From contig ONHF01000001.1 of assembly GCA_900317555.1 (NCBI GenBank), positions 1 through 64,000 on the forward strand: DNA of 64,000 bases, in the 5' to 3' direction. Made by a program: the position numbers and the translations under genes. The notes below the pieces were generated by a model, which saw only the letters and a list, made by a program, of their open reading frames with translations, was not told where the DNA came from and ran no database searches. Positions 51,753 through 60,815 of the stretch are shown here, one piece after another. The stretch comes from an uncultured Lachnospiraceae bacterium (GTDB taxonomy: Bacteria > Bacillota > Clostridia > Lachnospirales > Lachnospiraceae). The stretch's first letter is position 1. Every line of letters begins with the position of its first letter.

Positions 51753-52063
51753 TACATAGCCTCCCGTCTTTTTGTGGGAACAAGCTCCCGCGCGCGTATT
51801 AGAGCATTCAAAATTTACACTTATTTCTTATTTTTCTTGGTAGCAGGTTGTTTTCTCTGTGTAAGTGTTTTGGTCTTATTTCTTGTCCCACTTGTCCCAA
51901 AGAGCAAAGAAAACCTAGTAAAATCAATGTTTTTCTGTAGGACAAGCCGCAGGACAAGCGCCACTTAACTTGTTCCGTTGTCCTATGAAATTTTTTGCTT
52001 CTTTGGGATAAAATCCGGAGCTTGTCCCGCTTGTCCCACAATTTTTAATCGCTTGTCCCACGG
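51753..52063. other. AT-rich gap with repeated CTTGTCC/GGACAAG motifs
   Basis: No convincing gene. CTTGTCC occurs at 51882, 51891, 52021, 52030 and 52052, and its complement GGACAAG at 51940 and 51952. Most copies are followed by C or CAC. The array could be a replication origin (iterons) or an operator for the early operon. Confidence 0.55.
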
Positions 52064-52375
52064 TTAATCGCTTGTTTCAAACTTCACGCCCGTCATTTCG
52101 TAGACGTGATCCTGATAGTCCTTTAAGGTCATCGACGTGCCGTCAAACCGGTTCCACTCGTCGACGAGCGCCTCGCAGAGATCGCCGAGGCGCTTGCGGC
52201 CCCACCCGTAGCGCTCGTGCATGACATCAACGACGAGAGAGTAGAGCAAAGCGACCGCCTCGGAGGAGGCGTCGAGCTCTGCCTGCTGCCGTATCCGGTC
52301 GATGTCGCTCTGTCTCATCATGCGGGCCGGATCCTTGCCGCTGATCCCGGCCGCGCGTCGCTGCTGCCTGTTCAT
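52064..52375 (-). CDS. Phage hypothetical protein
   Basis: The 103-residue protein starts MNRQQRRAAGISGKDPARMM, a motif shared by many small phage proteins, and has a helical middle (LLYSLVVDVMHERYGWGRKRLGDL). The start overlaps the small membrane gene upstream (ATGA). Function unknown. Confidence 0.75.
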   Translation of the reverse strand: MNRQQRRAAGISGKDPARMMRQSDIDRIRQQAELDASSEAVALLYSLVVDVMHERYGWGRKRLGDLCEALVDEWNRFDGTSMTLKDYQDHVYEMTGVKFETSD

Positions 52376-52476
52376 TCGCCCCGCCTCCCGTCGATAATCA
52401 TGACAATAACCATGCCGATCGTAGAGACGACGGTGATCGCGCCGATCACCGCCAAAATGTCGACTAATATTTTCAT
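52372..52476 (-). CDS. Small phage membrane peptide
   Basis: A 34-codon gene following GAGGAGGACTGGCC. The peptide is a single hydrophobic span (ILAVIGAITVVSTIGMVIVMII) with a basic end. It overlaps both neighbours by four bases, so it is a real part of the operon. Role unknown. Confidence 0.65.
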   Translation of the reverse strand: MKILVDILAVIGAITVVSTIGMVIVMIIDGRRGE

Positions 52477-52715
52477 GGCCAGTCCTCCTCGGTGTTGTCT
52501 TCCATGTCCTCGGCGGCCATATCGGCTGCCTGGATGTCCGCGTCGATGTTGTCATTATCTGGTTCATCTGGTTCATCCACGGCCACCGCTTTTAAGACCT
52601 CGATTGCCATGCTCAGCGCTTTCGCGTAGCTCCGGAGCGCCGGATCTTTGGGAAAATAAACCTCGGTAAAGATAACCTGTTTCCGTAGTTCTGATATTGC
52701 CTCTTGCACAGTCAT
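52473..52715 (-). CDS. Small acidic phage protein
   Basis: The 80-residue protein has a helical start (TVQEAISELRKQVIFTEVYF) and an acidic tail (DEPDEPDNDNIDADIQ). It lies directly after the primase-helicase gene. Unknown function. Confidence 0.7.
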   Translation of the reverse strand: MTVQEAISELRKQVIFTEVYFPKDPALRSYAKALSMAIEVLKAVAVDEPDEPDNDNIDADIQAADMAAEDMEDNTEEDWP

Positions 52716-52725
52716 TTCTTTTACC

Positions 52726-55185
52726 TCACTGCTTTATAAAGATTCTCTGCCGGCCATAGTCGGCGATATACCGCCGTTGGCCAGATCGTACCCACCCAAG
52801 CCGCATGAGCATCGCGGCGATGTCGTAGGAGTCCTTGCGTGTGATCCGCGTGGCCGGGTTCCGGAAGCACTCGCACCAGATCTCAATGACCGAGACGGTC
52901 TGACGATCCTCGGTCGCGTCGCTCTTATCCGGCAGGGCCATAAGCGCGTCAGCGTCGCCGTCAAGATATGCGATCCGGGCTTCCCGTCCCATCGTCTGCC
53001 AGTCTTTCGGGAGTTTCTGGGCGAGGAACGCATCGACAAGGCCTTCCCGTTCGTCGCTTTCAAGCGCCTCGGTCTGCTTTTCCTGGGCGATTGCCGCCGC
53101 GTCCTTAGAGAGGAGTAGCGACCGCTCCCCGAGCTCCTTGTAGCGGAAAAACATCTCCGCCCAGATCTGATCGCGCTCGGCGTCAGAGAGATCCCAGGGC
53201 TTTTTAGCCGAGTCTCCCGTGATCTCGATCGGCCAGAACCGGCGGTTCCCGGTGATGTCTTTGAGGTAGCCGTCTGCGTTGTTTACTGTGCCAAAGATGA
53301 CGCACTGTCGCGGATGTTTTTCGACGTTCCGGCCGTAGGCCGCGCGGTAGATGTCGTCCTGCCGGGAGACGAATGCTTTGATGGACTCAACGTCCATCTT
53401 CCGCATACCCTTGAGCTCGCCGATTTCGATGATCCAGTAGCCCTGTAGCTTTTCGGCCGCCGTCTTGTCTTTCATGTCCTCGAAAGTGAGGTTATCGGAA
53501 AACCAACTCCCGGCGAGCCTGGCGATAAGCGTTGATTTCCCCGTTCCAGGCGGTCCGGATAAGATGAGCATGTTGTCAAATTTGCACCCGGGCTCATAGA
53601 CTCTCCGGACCGCCGCGAGCAAAGTCTTTTCCGTCGCTTCCCGCGTGTAGACATTGTCCTCAGCTCCCAGATAGTCGATGAGGAGCGTAGCCGCCCGGGC
53701 GTTGCCGTCCCACTCAAGCCCCTCAAGATACTGCTTGACCGGGTGGAACGACCGCCCCTGTGCCTGGATGATTTTTTGATCGAGGACGTACTGTCGCGGG
53801 AATTCCGCGTAATTGCTCGCGACGTAGGTGTAGAGCTGCGCGTCGTCTGAGTCCGTCCATGATCCGGGACGTCTAGGCCACGGTACCGGGTGCTCTGGGT
53901 CGACCTTGATGTCTCCCGCGAGGAGATCAAAGGTGAGGCCTTTAAGCGCCGGATCAAGCTCAAAAACGCGGCCGCAGTTGATGACCGACTTCTCGACGAC
54001 GCCCTTGCCTGAGCGCTGGAGCTTGAGCCTTACGTCAGACGGTGTCAGTTCTTCCGTTTCACCTTCTTCGAAGTCAGACGCCTCGACACTGTGGTTTTCC
54101 TCGTCATAAAGCCTGAGCGTCTCCTCGTCTTTGAGCGCGAAGGCAGCCATTGCCTGATAACTTGGCCGCTTGTTCGGCGCTATGTCTCCGCGGACGCCGT
54201 CGTCCTCGCCGCCGAACTTATGGATCCGCACGAGGTCCCAGGCGTTGCACTCGATGCCGCCCGCCGGGTCTGTGCCGTGATTGCTGTAGGCGAACTTGCC
54301 GTCATCATAGATGACGAGACCGGCGGTCGTCGATCCGGGGATATAAGTGTAACGATCCTCGTGATCCGTCGGCGCGTAGACGTCGCCGAGGAACTTGTCA
54401 ATCGCCGCGGGCACCGTGTAGGCACGGCAGAACGCGCCTACAATGCCAGGCTTCGTCGTCGGGTCCGCCTGCTTGTCTGCGATCTTCTTGTGCGACTCCA
54501 CCTCGAGCTTTGACGTCGGCCAGAGCGAGGCGTCGTGCCACTCGCCGCGAGGGTAGCGCCTGAGTACGTCATCCGGGTCCAGGAACGGCGCGTCGACGTA
54601 ATCAAAAAAGTACGGCGCATCCTCCGCGTGGCTGGGCCAGTACATGAGCCGCGACGGCTGGAAAGTCGACGGGTCCATGTAGTCCATGCCGATATCGGTC
54701 GCAAGCATACGGGCGACAGCCTCGTACTCGTCGGCGCTCACATCCCGTGAGAGCGGGATGAGCAGCCGGAGCCTTGGCTTTTCCGGCTGGTACTTGTGCG
54801 TCGAATAGCAGGCCGACGCATAAGCTCCGTCAAGTTTTATCCCAGAGTAGAAGTCGACCGGCGCGAAGTCGAGGTCGAACGATATGATCGACCGTGTTTT
54901 AACCGTTTTCGCAGATCGGCGGCCCTCGCTCAGAGTACCGCCGACAAAGCCGCCGACGTCCTTTGCGTCGTCCTGCTCGGCCTTGCTCATGCGCATATAC
55001 TCGGCAAAGGTTTCTGGTGTCGTTGTCGGCTTCTCAAGCCGGGCAAGCAGGGCCGCCCATGTGTACTGCTTGTTTTTCCAGTGCTTGTCGTATCGGTTCT
55101 TGCCCGTCGAGATCCAGAGCCGGCGGTCATGCTCGACCGGAAGCGTCGGAGGGAACGCGATGACCTTATCCTCTGTTTGCTGCAT
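52726..55185 (-). CDS. VapE-type primase-helicase
   Basis: The 819-residue protein joins an N-terminal primase-like part (SIISFDLDFAPVDFYSG, KPRLRLLIPLSRD, FQPSRLMYWPSHAED) to a VapE/SF3-like helicase. The helicase has Walker A SGPPGTGKSTLIARL, Walker B IIEIGELKGM and IFGTVNNADGYLKDITGNRRFWPI. It would start and unwind phage DNA for replication, together with the family A polymerase encoded to its right. Confidence 0.9.
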   Translation of the reverse strand: MQQTEDKVIAFPPTLPVEHDRRLWISTGKNRYDKHWKNKQYTWAALLARLEKPTTTPETFAEYMRMSKAEQDDAKDVGGFVGGTLSEGRRSAKTVKTRSIISFDLDFAPVDFYSGIKLDGAYASACYSTHKYQPEKPRLRLLIPLSRDVSADEYEAVARMLATDIGMDYMDPSTFQPSRLMYWPSHAEDAPYFFDYVDAPFLDPDDVLRRYPRGEWHDASLWPTSKLEVESHKKIADKQADPTTKPGIVGAFCRAYTVPAAIDKFLGDVYAPTDHEDRYTYIPGSTTAGLVIYDDGKFAYSNHGTDPAGGIECNAWDLVRIHKFGGEDDGVRGDIAPNKRPSYQAMAAFALKDEETLRLYDEENHSVEASDFEEGETEELTPSDVRLKLQRSGKGVVEKSVINCGRVFELDPALKGLTFDLLAGDIKVDPEHPVPWPRRPGSWTDSDDAQLYTYVASNYAEFPRQYVLDQKIIQAQGRSFHPVKQYLEGLEWDGNARAATLLIDYLGAEDNVYTREATEKTLLAAVRRVYEPGCKFDNMLILSGPPGTGKSTLIARLAGSWFSDNLTFEDMKDKTAAEKLQGYWIIEIGELKGMRKMDVESIKAFVSRQDDIYRAAYGRNVEKHPRQCVIFGTVNNADGYLKDITGNRRFWPIEITGDSAKKPWDLSDAERDQIWAEMFFRYKELGERSLLLSKDAAAIAQEKQTEALESDEREGLVDAFLAQKLPKDWQTMGREARIAYLDGDADALMALPDKSDATEDRQTVSVIEIWCECFRNPATRITRKDSYDIAAMLMRLGWVRSGQRRYIADYGRQRIFIKQ

Positions 55186-55202
55186 GAAATCCCCTCCCTC
55201 CG

Positions 55203-55556
55203 TTAAATCTCCAGCAGCCGATCGCAGTGCCAGGATGCGTCATACTCATAGATCGGGAGCCCGCGCGCATAGGCCGCGCCGAGCTCCATCTGAGCGCCTC
55301 GGGAATTCTGCCACCCGGGCAGGAGCAGGACAACGTCTGCTGAGCAGACAAGATCGAGACAGTGCTTCATGATGTCGTTGTAGCCGAGCCCGGTGCCCTC
55401 GAACATGAATCGAGGGTTGATGATATTGCAGAACCCGAGCTCGCGGAGATCTTGCTCAGCTCTCGCGAAATGCGCCGCGGAGATTGCTCCAGGGACCCCG
55501 GTTATAGGCCCGGAGATATAGATTTTTTTATTTCTTTTCGTGTTTTCACCCTCCAC
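55203..55556 (-). CDS. DUF4406 protein (nucleoside 2-deoxyribosyltransferase-like)
   Basis: The 117-residue protein has KKIYISGPITGVPGA, LVCSADVVLLLPGWQNSRGAQMELGAAYARGLPIYEY, the DUF4406 pattern related to deoxyribosyltransferases. The frame can start at GTG 55556 inside the VR2 hairpin flank; GGAGGG lies within the first codons, so the true start may be slightly later. Its likely role is in nucleotide handling during phage growth. Confidence 0.82.
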   Translation of the reverse strand: MEGENTKRNKKIYISGPITGVPGAISAAHFARAEQDLRELGFCNIINPRFMFEGTGLGYNDIMKHCLDLVCSADVVLLLPGWQNSRGAQMELGAAYARGLPIYEYDASWHCDRLLEI

Positions 55557-55557
55557 G

Positions 55558-55576
55558 GGGCGGGACGAGCCCGCCC
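55558..55576 (-). other. Hairpin/cruciform downstream of VR2
   Basis: GGGCGGG / CCCGCCC with loop ACGAG. It is identical to the hairpin at 32232-32250 except for one loop base. The flanks from CCTCCAC through the stop codon are shared too. Confidence 0.85.
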
Positions 55577-55578
55577 GA

Positions 55579-56118
55579 TTATGCGATTAGGAAAGCCGGC
55601 CGGACCCCGATGACGCTCGAGGCGTACCAGCCGTACGCAAAGCCGTTGCCGTTGACAAGGCAGAAATCCGTCGAGGACGATTTATCCTTGTTCTGAAGCC
55701 ACCCCCAATCATAATCTCCGCATCTTGAGGCTAATCGGTTGCGTCTGTCCTGCATAAGCGGCCACTGTTCATGGCCGTCCTGTTCGCACCAGCTCGGCAG
55801 CTTCTCAAAAAGTTCGCCGGCAAACGGGATCCGCAGCAGGTCGCCGTTATCAAACGGCACCATGTAGTCGCGGATGTCCGCGAAGACATTCAGCACCTCG
55901 TCGCTTTGCAGAGCTTTCCGCAGGTCGCTCTTTTCATACCCGCCCTCGTTCGTGTCATTCCAGTTCATCGGGAAGGCCTTGTCGAGGTACTGATCGAGGA
56001 AGAATAGCGCGCCCTTTGGCGTGATCTCCTGGCACGTCGCCGTGTAATGATCGACGTGGATCCGGTCGCCAACTTTGATGAATGGTGTCTCAATTTCTGT
56101 CATTCTCTCGATTTTCAT
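55579..56118 (-). CDS. DGR target protein 2: DUF6273-like variable protein in the replication module
   Basis: ATG 56118 follows AAGGAG; the longer frame is antisense to the polymerase end. The 179-residue protein has no tail-like N-terminus or signal peptide. It shows the DUF6273-like fold (IKVGDRIHVDHYTATCQEI, KSDLRKALQSDEVLNVF, RRNRLASRCGDYDWGW) and ends with the variable region (FCLVNGNGFAYGWYASS). The last ten residues are the same as in target 1. It lies between the DNA polymerase and DUF4406 genes, so it is probably made early and acts in the cell rather than on the virion. Confidence 0.88.
   Translation of the reverse strand: MKIERMTEIETPFIKVGDRIHVDHYTATCQEITPKGALFFLDQYLDKAFPMNWNDTNEGGYEKSDLRKALQSDEVLNVFADIRDYMVPFDNGDLLRIPFAGELFEKLPSWCEQDGHEQWPLMQDRRNRLASRCGDYDWGWLQNKDKSSSTDFCLVNGNGFAYGWYASSVIGVRPAFLIA
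55591..55678 (-). repeat. DGR variable repeat 2 (VR2), 24 kb from the TR
   Basis: Aligns without gaps to TR 31580-31667 (offset 24011). There are thirteen substitutions, all at TR adenines of the coding strand. Three of them are shared with VR1 (TR positions 31584, 31647 and 31648). Confidence 0.95.
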
Positions 56119-56129
56119 TTTTTCGCTCC

Positions 56130-58286
56130 TTAGTCTTTTTGGTAGTAGTCGCAGGCGTAGGTTCCACCCTTGAGCGGGAGACCCGGCGCCCAGTCGATCG
56201 GCTCGGCCATGAGCCCGTCGATCTTGGCAAACGCGGCCTCGTCGGCTCGTGGCACGTCGATGATCATCTCGTCGTGGATATGGGCAACGACGTGATAGCC
56301 CATTGCCTCGACCTTTATCATTTTTTCTGCCAGGCAATCCCTCGCGGTCGCCTGGACGATATTTTCTGTGAGCTTGCCGCCGTAGGTCCGGATCGGCGCC
56401 CAGGTGTGTGCTGTATCTGTGCCCCAGTACTCGACCTCTTTGCCATAGTTGCCGTCTTGGAGCGCCGGCCACGGGTAAGCGATCGACCGACCGCTGGGAA
56501 GCCGGACGAACATAAACCGCCGGCCCTCAATTTTGTCCATTGAGAACTCGATTGCGATCGGCTTACCGTCCACGGTCCGCTTGTGGTAGCGCCCGTCCTC
56601 GCCGATCTCCTCGACGTAGGCGTAAGACGGACGGCTCGTCTCGATCGTGGTCTGCGCGCACCGCTCGAAGAGCTTCCAGAGGCGCGTGATCCTGGGCGAT
56701 CTTTCCCGCCACTTTGAAACGATGTCCGGCATGTCTTCCTCCGAGATCGTGTGCGTCGTATCCATGGTCTTCATCGCGCCGACGCCTCCGCCGTAGCCGA
56801 GCGCCAGCTCTGCGACCTTGCCGCGCTGCCGAAGATGCCCGTTGACGCCATGCTTTACCACCGGGACCCCGAACATCTGCGATGCTGACGCGCAGTAGAT
56901 GTCTCCGCCGTTCCGGAATGTGTCAAGTCTCCATTGCTCACCGCCGAGCCACGCAATGACACGCGCCTCGATCGCAGAGAAGTCCGTCACGATAAAATGG
57001 CAGCCCTCCGAGGGGATAAACGCCGTCCGCACGAGCTCGCTGAAAACCTGCGCCGGCTCTCCGTACATAAGCTCGAGGGTCTCAAAGTCCCGATCCGCGA
57101 CGGTCTGCCGCGCAAGATCGAGATCCGGGATGTGATTCTGCGGGAGGTTCTGGAGCTGGACGATCCGCCCAGCCCATCTCCCGGTCCGGTTTGCCCCGTA
57201 GAACTGGAGCATCCCGCGCACCCGTCCGTCTCTGCATACGGAGTCGAGCATGGTCTGATACTTCTTTGTGCTGCTTTTTCCGAGTGCCTGCCGGAGCTGG
57301 AGCATCCGCCGCACTTTAGGCGGGTAGATGTCATCGTGTCCGGGCTTTAAGGCGTCGGCGACTGCTGCCTTGCTCATATCCGTCGATAGCCCAGGAGCGC
57401 CCTGAGACGCAAACCATCCTTTGAGCTGTGCGACACTGTTCGGGTTTTGGAGCCCGGTGATCTCCCTGGCCTCCGCCATGCACTTTTCTATTCGGGTCTT
57501 GTCGTATTCAACGATTCCCTCGACAAAGGGCACGTCGATCCGGATCCCGCGGTCGCTGATCGCCTGATCCACGGACCAGAGCTTCTGTTCTCTCGGGATC
57601 GGCCGGAACCGTCTGAGCCGTTCAAGAATCGCCTGCTCCGTGACAACATCCTGCTTGTTGTACTCGCAGAAAAGACGCCAGCGGTCCGGATCGTCTTTTG
57701 GCATATTCCGGCGGCGTCCGCCGTTCGATTTCGTCGGCGTTACGTACTTGCAGAAATATTGGATGAGCGCCTTGCCTGTTTTCAGTTTTTTCTGGTCCTC
57801 TGGAAGTCCGATCGCTTCGCCCGCGTCTTTTAAGGACCTTGGAAGTCCGAGCGTGGAGGCCAAAACCGCCGTGCACCGCCATTCGTCCGGATTGCACTCC
57901 TCGTCGTAATAGCTCCGGAGCGTTGTCCTTTCGAAGTTGGCATTGTATGCGGTTTTAATGACCGTAAGATCGCGGAGGGCCTGCAGGAACTCGTCTTCAT
58001 CGCCGTCAAGGATTTCCCCGTCTGCTTTGAGCGTTTTAAGCAAATCGTCGCGCCCGAACAGTGTCATCTGTTCGCCGGTGCCGCCCATGTCGACACCCAG
58101 AACGCCCGGCCGCTCAGCGAATCGCCGCGGCATGAACTGCTTGACGGGGCCGTCCCCGATCTTGTACGCGATTAAAATGATTTCAAAGTCCGGCGCGTCT
58201 GCGTAGGCATACGCGCCATTTTTGATGTCGGTCCCCGAAAAGGTCTCCACGTCTACGCCCATCTCAGTCGAGATCGTCATCGGCAT
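56130..58286 (-). CDS. Family A DNA polymerase
   Basis: The roughly 718-residue phage polymerase has an N-terminal 3'-5' exonuclease (GVDVETFSGTDI, YNANFERTTLRSYY, YNKQDVVTEQAIL). The polymerase domain has motif A VTDFSAIEARVIAWLGG, motif B RQRGKVAELALGYGGGVGAM and motif C VAHIHDEMIIDVP. It replicates phage DNA. GAGGAAG precedes the chosen start, and the gene overlaps the DUF2815 gene by 23 bp. Confidence 0.95.
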   Translation of the reverse strand: MPMTISTEMGVDVETFSGTDIKNGAYAYADAPDFEIILIAYKIGDGPVKQFMPRRFAERPGVLGVDMGGTGEQMTLFGRDDLLKTLKADGEILDGDEDEFLQALRDLTVIKTAYNANFERTTLRSYYDEECNPDEWRCTAVLASTLGLPRSLKDAGEAIGLPEDQKKLKTGKALIQYFCKYVTPTKSNGGRRRNMPKDDPDRWRLFCEYNKQDVVTEQAILERLRRFRPIPREQKLWSVDQAISDRGIRIDVPFVEGIVEYDKTRIEKCMAEAREITGLQNPNSVAQLKGWFASQGAPGLSTDMSKAAVADALKPGHDDIYPPKVRRMLQLRQALGKSSTKKYQTMLDSVCRDGRVRGMLQFYGANRTGRWAGRIVQLQNLPQNHIPDLDLARQTVADRDFETLELMYGEPAQVFSELVRTAFIPSEGCHFIVTDFSAIEARVIAWLGGEQWRLDTFRNGGDIYCASASQMFGVPVVKHGVNGHLRQRGKVAELALGYGGGVGAMKTMDTTHTISEEDMPDIVSKWRERSPRITRLWKLFERCAQTTIETSRPSYAYVEEIGEDGRYHKRTVDGKPIAIEFSMDKIEGRRFMFVRLPSGRSIAYPWPALQDGNYGKEVEYWGTDTAHTWAPIRTYGGKLTENIVQATARDCLAEKMIKVEAMGYHVVAHIHDEMIIDVPRADEAAFAKIDGLMAEPIDWAPGLPLKGGTYACDYYQKD

Positions 58287-58809
58287 CGTCGTCTTCCTCA
58301 AAATCGTCCGCGGTCACGTTGTTGCCTCCGCCGAGCGGATCGCCATCCTTAACCTTTTTGATCCCCTTGAGGATGGCGCCGACCCCGTTCTGGCTCGTGT
58401 TATAGGGGTAAAAAGCGACGATCGCTCGAACGTAGCACCCGGGGTAAAGCTCCTCCGGATCAATGACCTCGGCGCCGTCCTCGTCGAAAAGCTTCGGCCG
58501 GGAGCTGCTCCGCGCGCTGAAATAGTAGTTGCCGTCATAAGCTCCGGAGCTGTCGGACGACTCGCTGCCGTCGTGGATCGGCTCAGTCAGCTTTCCCGGG
58601 ATCTTTCCGCCCCATTTCTTACTCTTGCCGTCCTCTTTTGCGAGCTCTACCGCGGCCTCGAGGACCTTGAGGCTCTCCTTGTCATCGCCTGGAATAATCA
58701 GCGATGCGCTGTACTTGTCGCTTGCCTCGTCCTTTTCGAAAAGGTGCGGGTAGGAGAGTCTTACCAGTCCAGTGATGACGTCTCCGTTTTTCTTAATCTT
58801 TGCTACCAT
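58264..58809 (-). CDS. DUF2815 single-stranded-DNA-binding-like protein
   Basis: The 181-residue protein matches DUF2815 (VRLSYPHLFEKDEASDKYSASLIIPG, YDGNYYFSARSSSRPKLFDEDG, ELYPGCYVRAIVAFYPYN). The acidic tail (FEEDDDADDDLD) is like that of SSB proteins. Genes of this family are paired with DUF2800 and a family A polymerase in many phages, as here. Confidence 0.88.
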   Translation of the reverse strand: MVAKIKKNGDVITGLVRLSYPHLFEKDEASDKYSASLIIPGDDKESLKVLEAAVELAKEDGKSKKWGGKIPGKLTEPIHDGSESSDSSGAYDGNYYFSARSSSRPKLFDEDGAEVIDPEELYPGCYVRAIVAFYPYNTSQNGVGAILKGIKKVKDGDPLGGGNNVTADDFEEDDDADDDLD

Positions 58810-58812
58810 AAT

Positions 58813-59034
58813 TCAGTCCTCCTTTATATTGGCGGCCTTCAGTAAGGCCTGTTTAATGATTTCATAGGTTTTTTCAGTGAAGTCGAAACTGTGGCCGGGT
58901 CTTGTATCACCGTCCATGTCGATCCAGCCGTGCTGATATGCTTCCAGGATGACGAGCGCATCGTCTGCGGTTCCTTTTCCGGCATTGATATTTTTCGCTG
59001 CTACATCGATTTCAAATTCCATCGTCATCGTCAA
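58813..59034 (-). CDS. Small phage protein between DUF2800 and DUF2815
   Basis: The 69-73-residue protein (VAAKNINAGKGTADDALVILEAY, then FDFTEKTYEIIKQALLKAANI) overlaps the DUF2800 gene end. GGAGGA lies ahead of two possible ATGs (59034 and 59022). Function unknown. Confidence 0.7.
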   Translation of the reverse strand: MTMTMEFEIDVAAKNINAGKGTADDALVILEAYQHGWIDMDGDTRPGHSFDFTEKTYEIIKQALLKAANIKED

Positions 59035-60229
59035 AGTCCTCCGCCTTTACTGCTGAGACTATGGCCGGACGTTTATCGCTTTCCGGTGCCAGTGTCGGTG
59101 CTCCCTCGGGCTTAAACACGAGTCCGGGCTCCTCGAGCACCTCGTGGAACTCCTTTTTACCCATGAGCTGTGTCATCTTTGTCACACCGAGAAGCTTTTT
59201 CTCGTAGATGAGCGCCGGGTCATAGCCTGCCTTGACGAGCGTTGCCGCGACGATTTCTTCGCTCTTGTATTTCCGCTTGGCGACGGACTCGACGACCTTC
59301 CAGCCGGTCACGGTCTCGCCGCTCTGGGCAAGCTCGAGGGCCTCGTTTTCTAGGTCTTTTGCCCATGCCGTGTACCCCCTCGCGGCGCTTAACGCCTTGC
59401 CCATGTCCTCGCCGGACAAGACCGCGCTGTCTTTGCGCCGGCGCTCGATCATCTCCTCGAACTCGTGCATCTTTGCGGCGCGCGCCTTGCAGGACCCGGC
59501 GGCAGGGCAGAAGTGAGACTTGCACCACGGCCCGGGGTTATACTTCGGGGCATCGCCAAGAGCTCGCCTGGCCGCAGGGGCGATGACTGCCTTGCCCCAT
59601 GAGCGGAGGTCGTCGGCGGTGAGCTCCTCGGATGTCACACTGTCGAGCCTTGGCTGATAGATCACCATCTTGACCCGGTTGAAATCATAGGAGAGGTCGA
59701 AGGCCGCCATTGTGCCGTAGGTATAGAGCCGGATCTGAGGGTTCGCGACCGCGCTGATCGGGACGCCCTTGCCGTACTTGAGGTCGATAACCTCGCAGGT
59801 ATCGTTCCCGATGATGACGACGTCCGACGTCCCGAAGCCTCCCGGGACAATGTCGGAGAAGTCGACATGCTGCTCGGTCATAAGCTCGGCAGCAGGATCC
59901 TTTTTCCGGATCGCCTCGAACTCTTCCAGGACGAAATCGACATACGGCTCGAGGATGCGCTGCATATCGTCAAACGACCCGCTGAGGTCCTTGTGCACCG
60001 AGTAGAATGCATTTACCCTGTCACGTATCATGAGCTCAGTTCCGGAAACAGGTCCCAGATTATCGCGGGCTACTTTGATCATGATCTCGGCGAGTGCGTG
60101 GGCGAGGGTTCCTTCCTCCGCGGCCGGCGAGGTGGTCTCCGGGTAAAGCTCTGCCATGTGCACCGATCCGGGGCAGTTGAGCCAGAGCTCCGCGCCGGAG
60201 GCGGAGAGCCTTGCATGCTTTTTAGGCAT
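59012..60229 (-). CDS. DUF2800 protein (Cas4/RecB-like nuclease fold)
   Basis: ATG 60229 follows GGAGG by eight bases. The 405-residue protein begins HARLSASGAELWLNCPGSVHMAE. It shows restriction-like nuclease residues (GTSDVVIIGNDTCEVIDLKYGKG) and a Cys cluster (WCKSHFCPAAGSCKA) as in Cas4/AddB-type iron-sulfur nucleases. It is probably an exonuclease in phage recombination or replication. Confidence 0.9.
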   Translation of the reverse strand: MPKKHARLSASGAELWLNCPGSVHMAELYPETTSPAAEEGTLAHALAEIMIKVARDNLGPVSGTELMIRDRVNAFYSVHKDLSGSFDDMQRILEPYVDFVLEEFEAIRKKDPAAELMTEQHVDFSDIVPGGFGTSDVVIIGNDTCEVIDLKYGKGVPISAVANPQIRLYTYGTMAAFDLSYDFNRVKMVIYQPRLDSVTSEELTADDLRSWGKAVIAPAARRALGDAPKYNPGPWCKSHFCPAAGSCKARAAKMHEFEEMIERRRKDSAVLSGEDMGKALSAARGYTAWAKDLENEALELAQSGETVTGWKVVESVAKRKYKSEEIVAATLVKAGYDPALIYEKKLLGVTKMTQLMGKKEFHEVLEEPGLVFKPEGAPTLAPESDKRPAIVSAVKAEDFDDDDGI

Positions 60230-60815
60230 TGCCATCGCCTCCGATCTTGTTTGCCTCTGAGACAAACTCGGAGTACTTCTCCGGGGCCAGCGTGCTCACG
60301 TTCTCCGCGCCGAGTTTTGCAAGCAGCGCTTTCATTTCATCCCGGTAGCCTGCTTTGATCTTGGCGTGGAGTACTTTGCGGCACGCCGCGATGTCCACCG
60401 TGTCGGCTTCGACGGGCTTTGGCATGATCCCGGCGGGCTTTTCAGCACCTGCTGAAGCCTCCGGTTTTGCGCTTTCCGGGGCTTTTGCGGTCTCGGTGGA
60501 CACTTTATCGGCCGTTTCCTTTGGCGCGTCCTGCGGCTTCTCAGGAGCTTTTTCCGGGGCATTTTCTACGTATGCGCCGACTTTCTTTGCCGCTTCGATG
60601 ACTCGATCAGCGTCACCAGCCTTGACCAGGTGCTCGCCGCCCGGCCCGATCACCACATCCGGGACGTCGGCTTGGATGTCGATGTCGATGTCGCCGTCCT
60701 TCTTTCCGGTCCGGCTGAACTGCACGAACTGACTCGCGAAGCCGATAACCTTCGCGAACTGCGGGAGCTCTTTCATGAACCGCTCCGCGTCTGTAAACTC
60801 AAGTGTGATCTTCAT
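60222..60815 (-). CDS. Phage early-operon hypothetical protein
   Basis: The 197-residue protein has an N-terminal segment (KITLEFTDAERFMKELPQFAKVIGFA), a long Pro/Ala/Lys/Glu-rich linker (residues 85-135) and a C-terminal helical domain (CRKVLHAKIKAGYRDEMKALLAKLG) resembling small phage rRNA- or DNA-associated domains. It overlaps the DUF2800 gene by eight bases. Function not assigned. Confidence 0.7.
   Translation of the reverse strand: MKITLEFTDAERFMKELPQFAKVIGFASQFVQFSRTGKKDGDIDIDIQADVPDVVIGPGGEHLVKAGDADRVIEAAKKVGAYVENAPEKAPEKPQDAPKETADKVSTETAKAPESAKPEASAGAEKPAGIMPKPVEADTVDIAACRKVLHAKIKAGYRDEMKALLAKLGAENVSTLAPEKYSEFVSEANKIGGDGNA

Noticed and set aside
51808-52041. 77-codon minus-strand ORF in the motif array
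   Set aside because: It has no ribosome site. It is rich in the repeated DNA motifs and does not resemble a phage protein.
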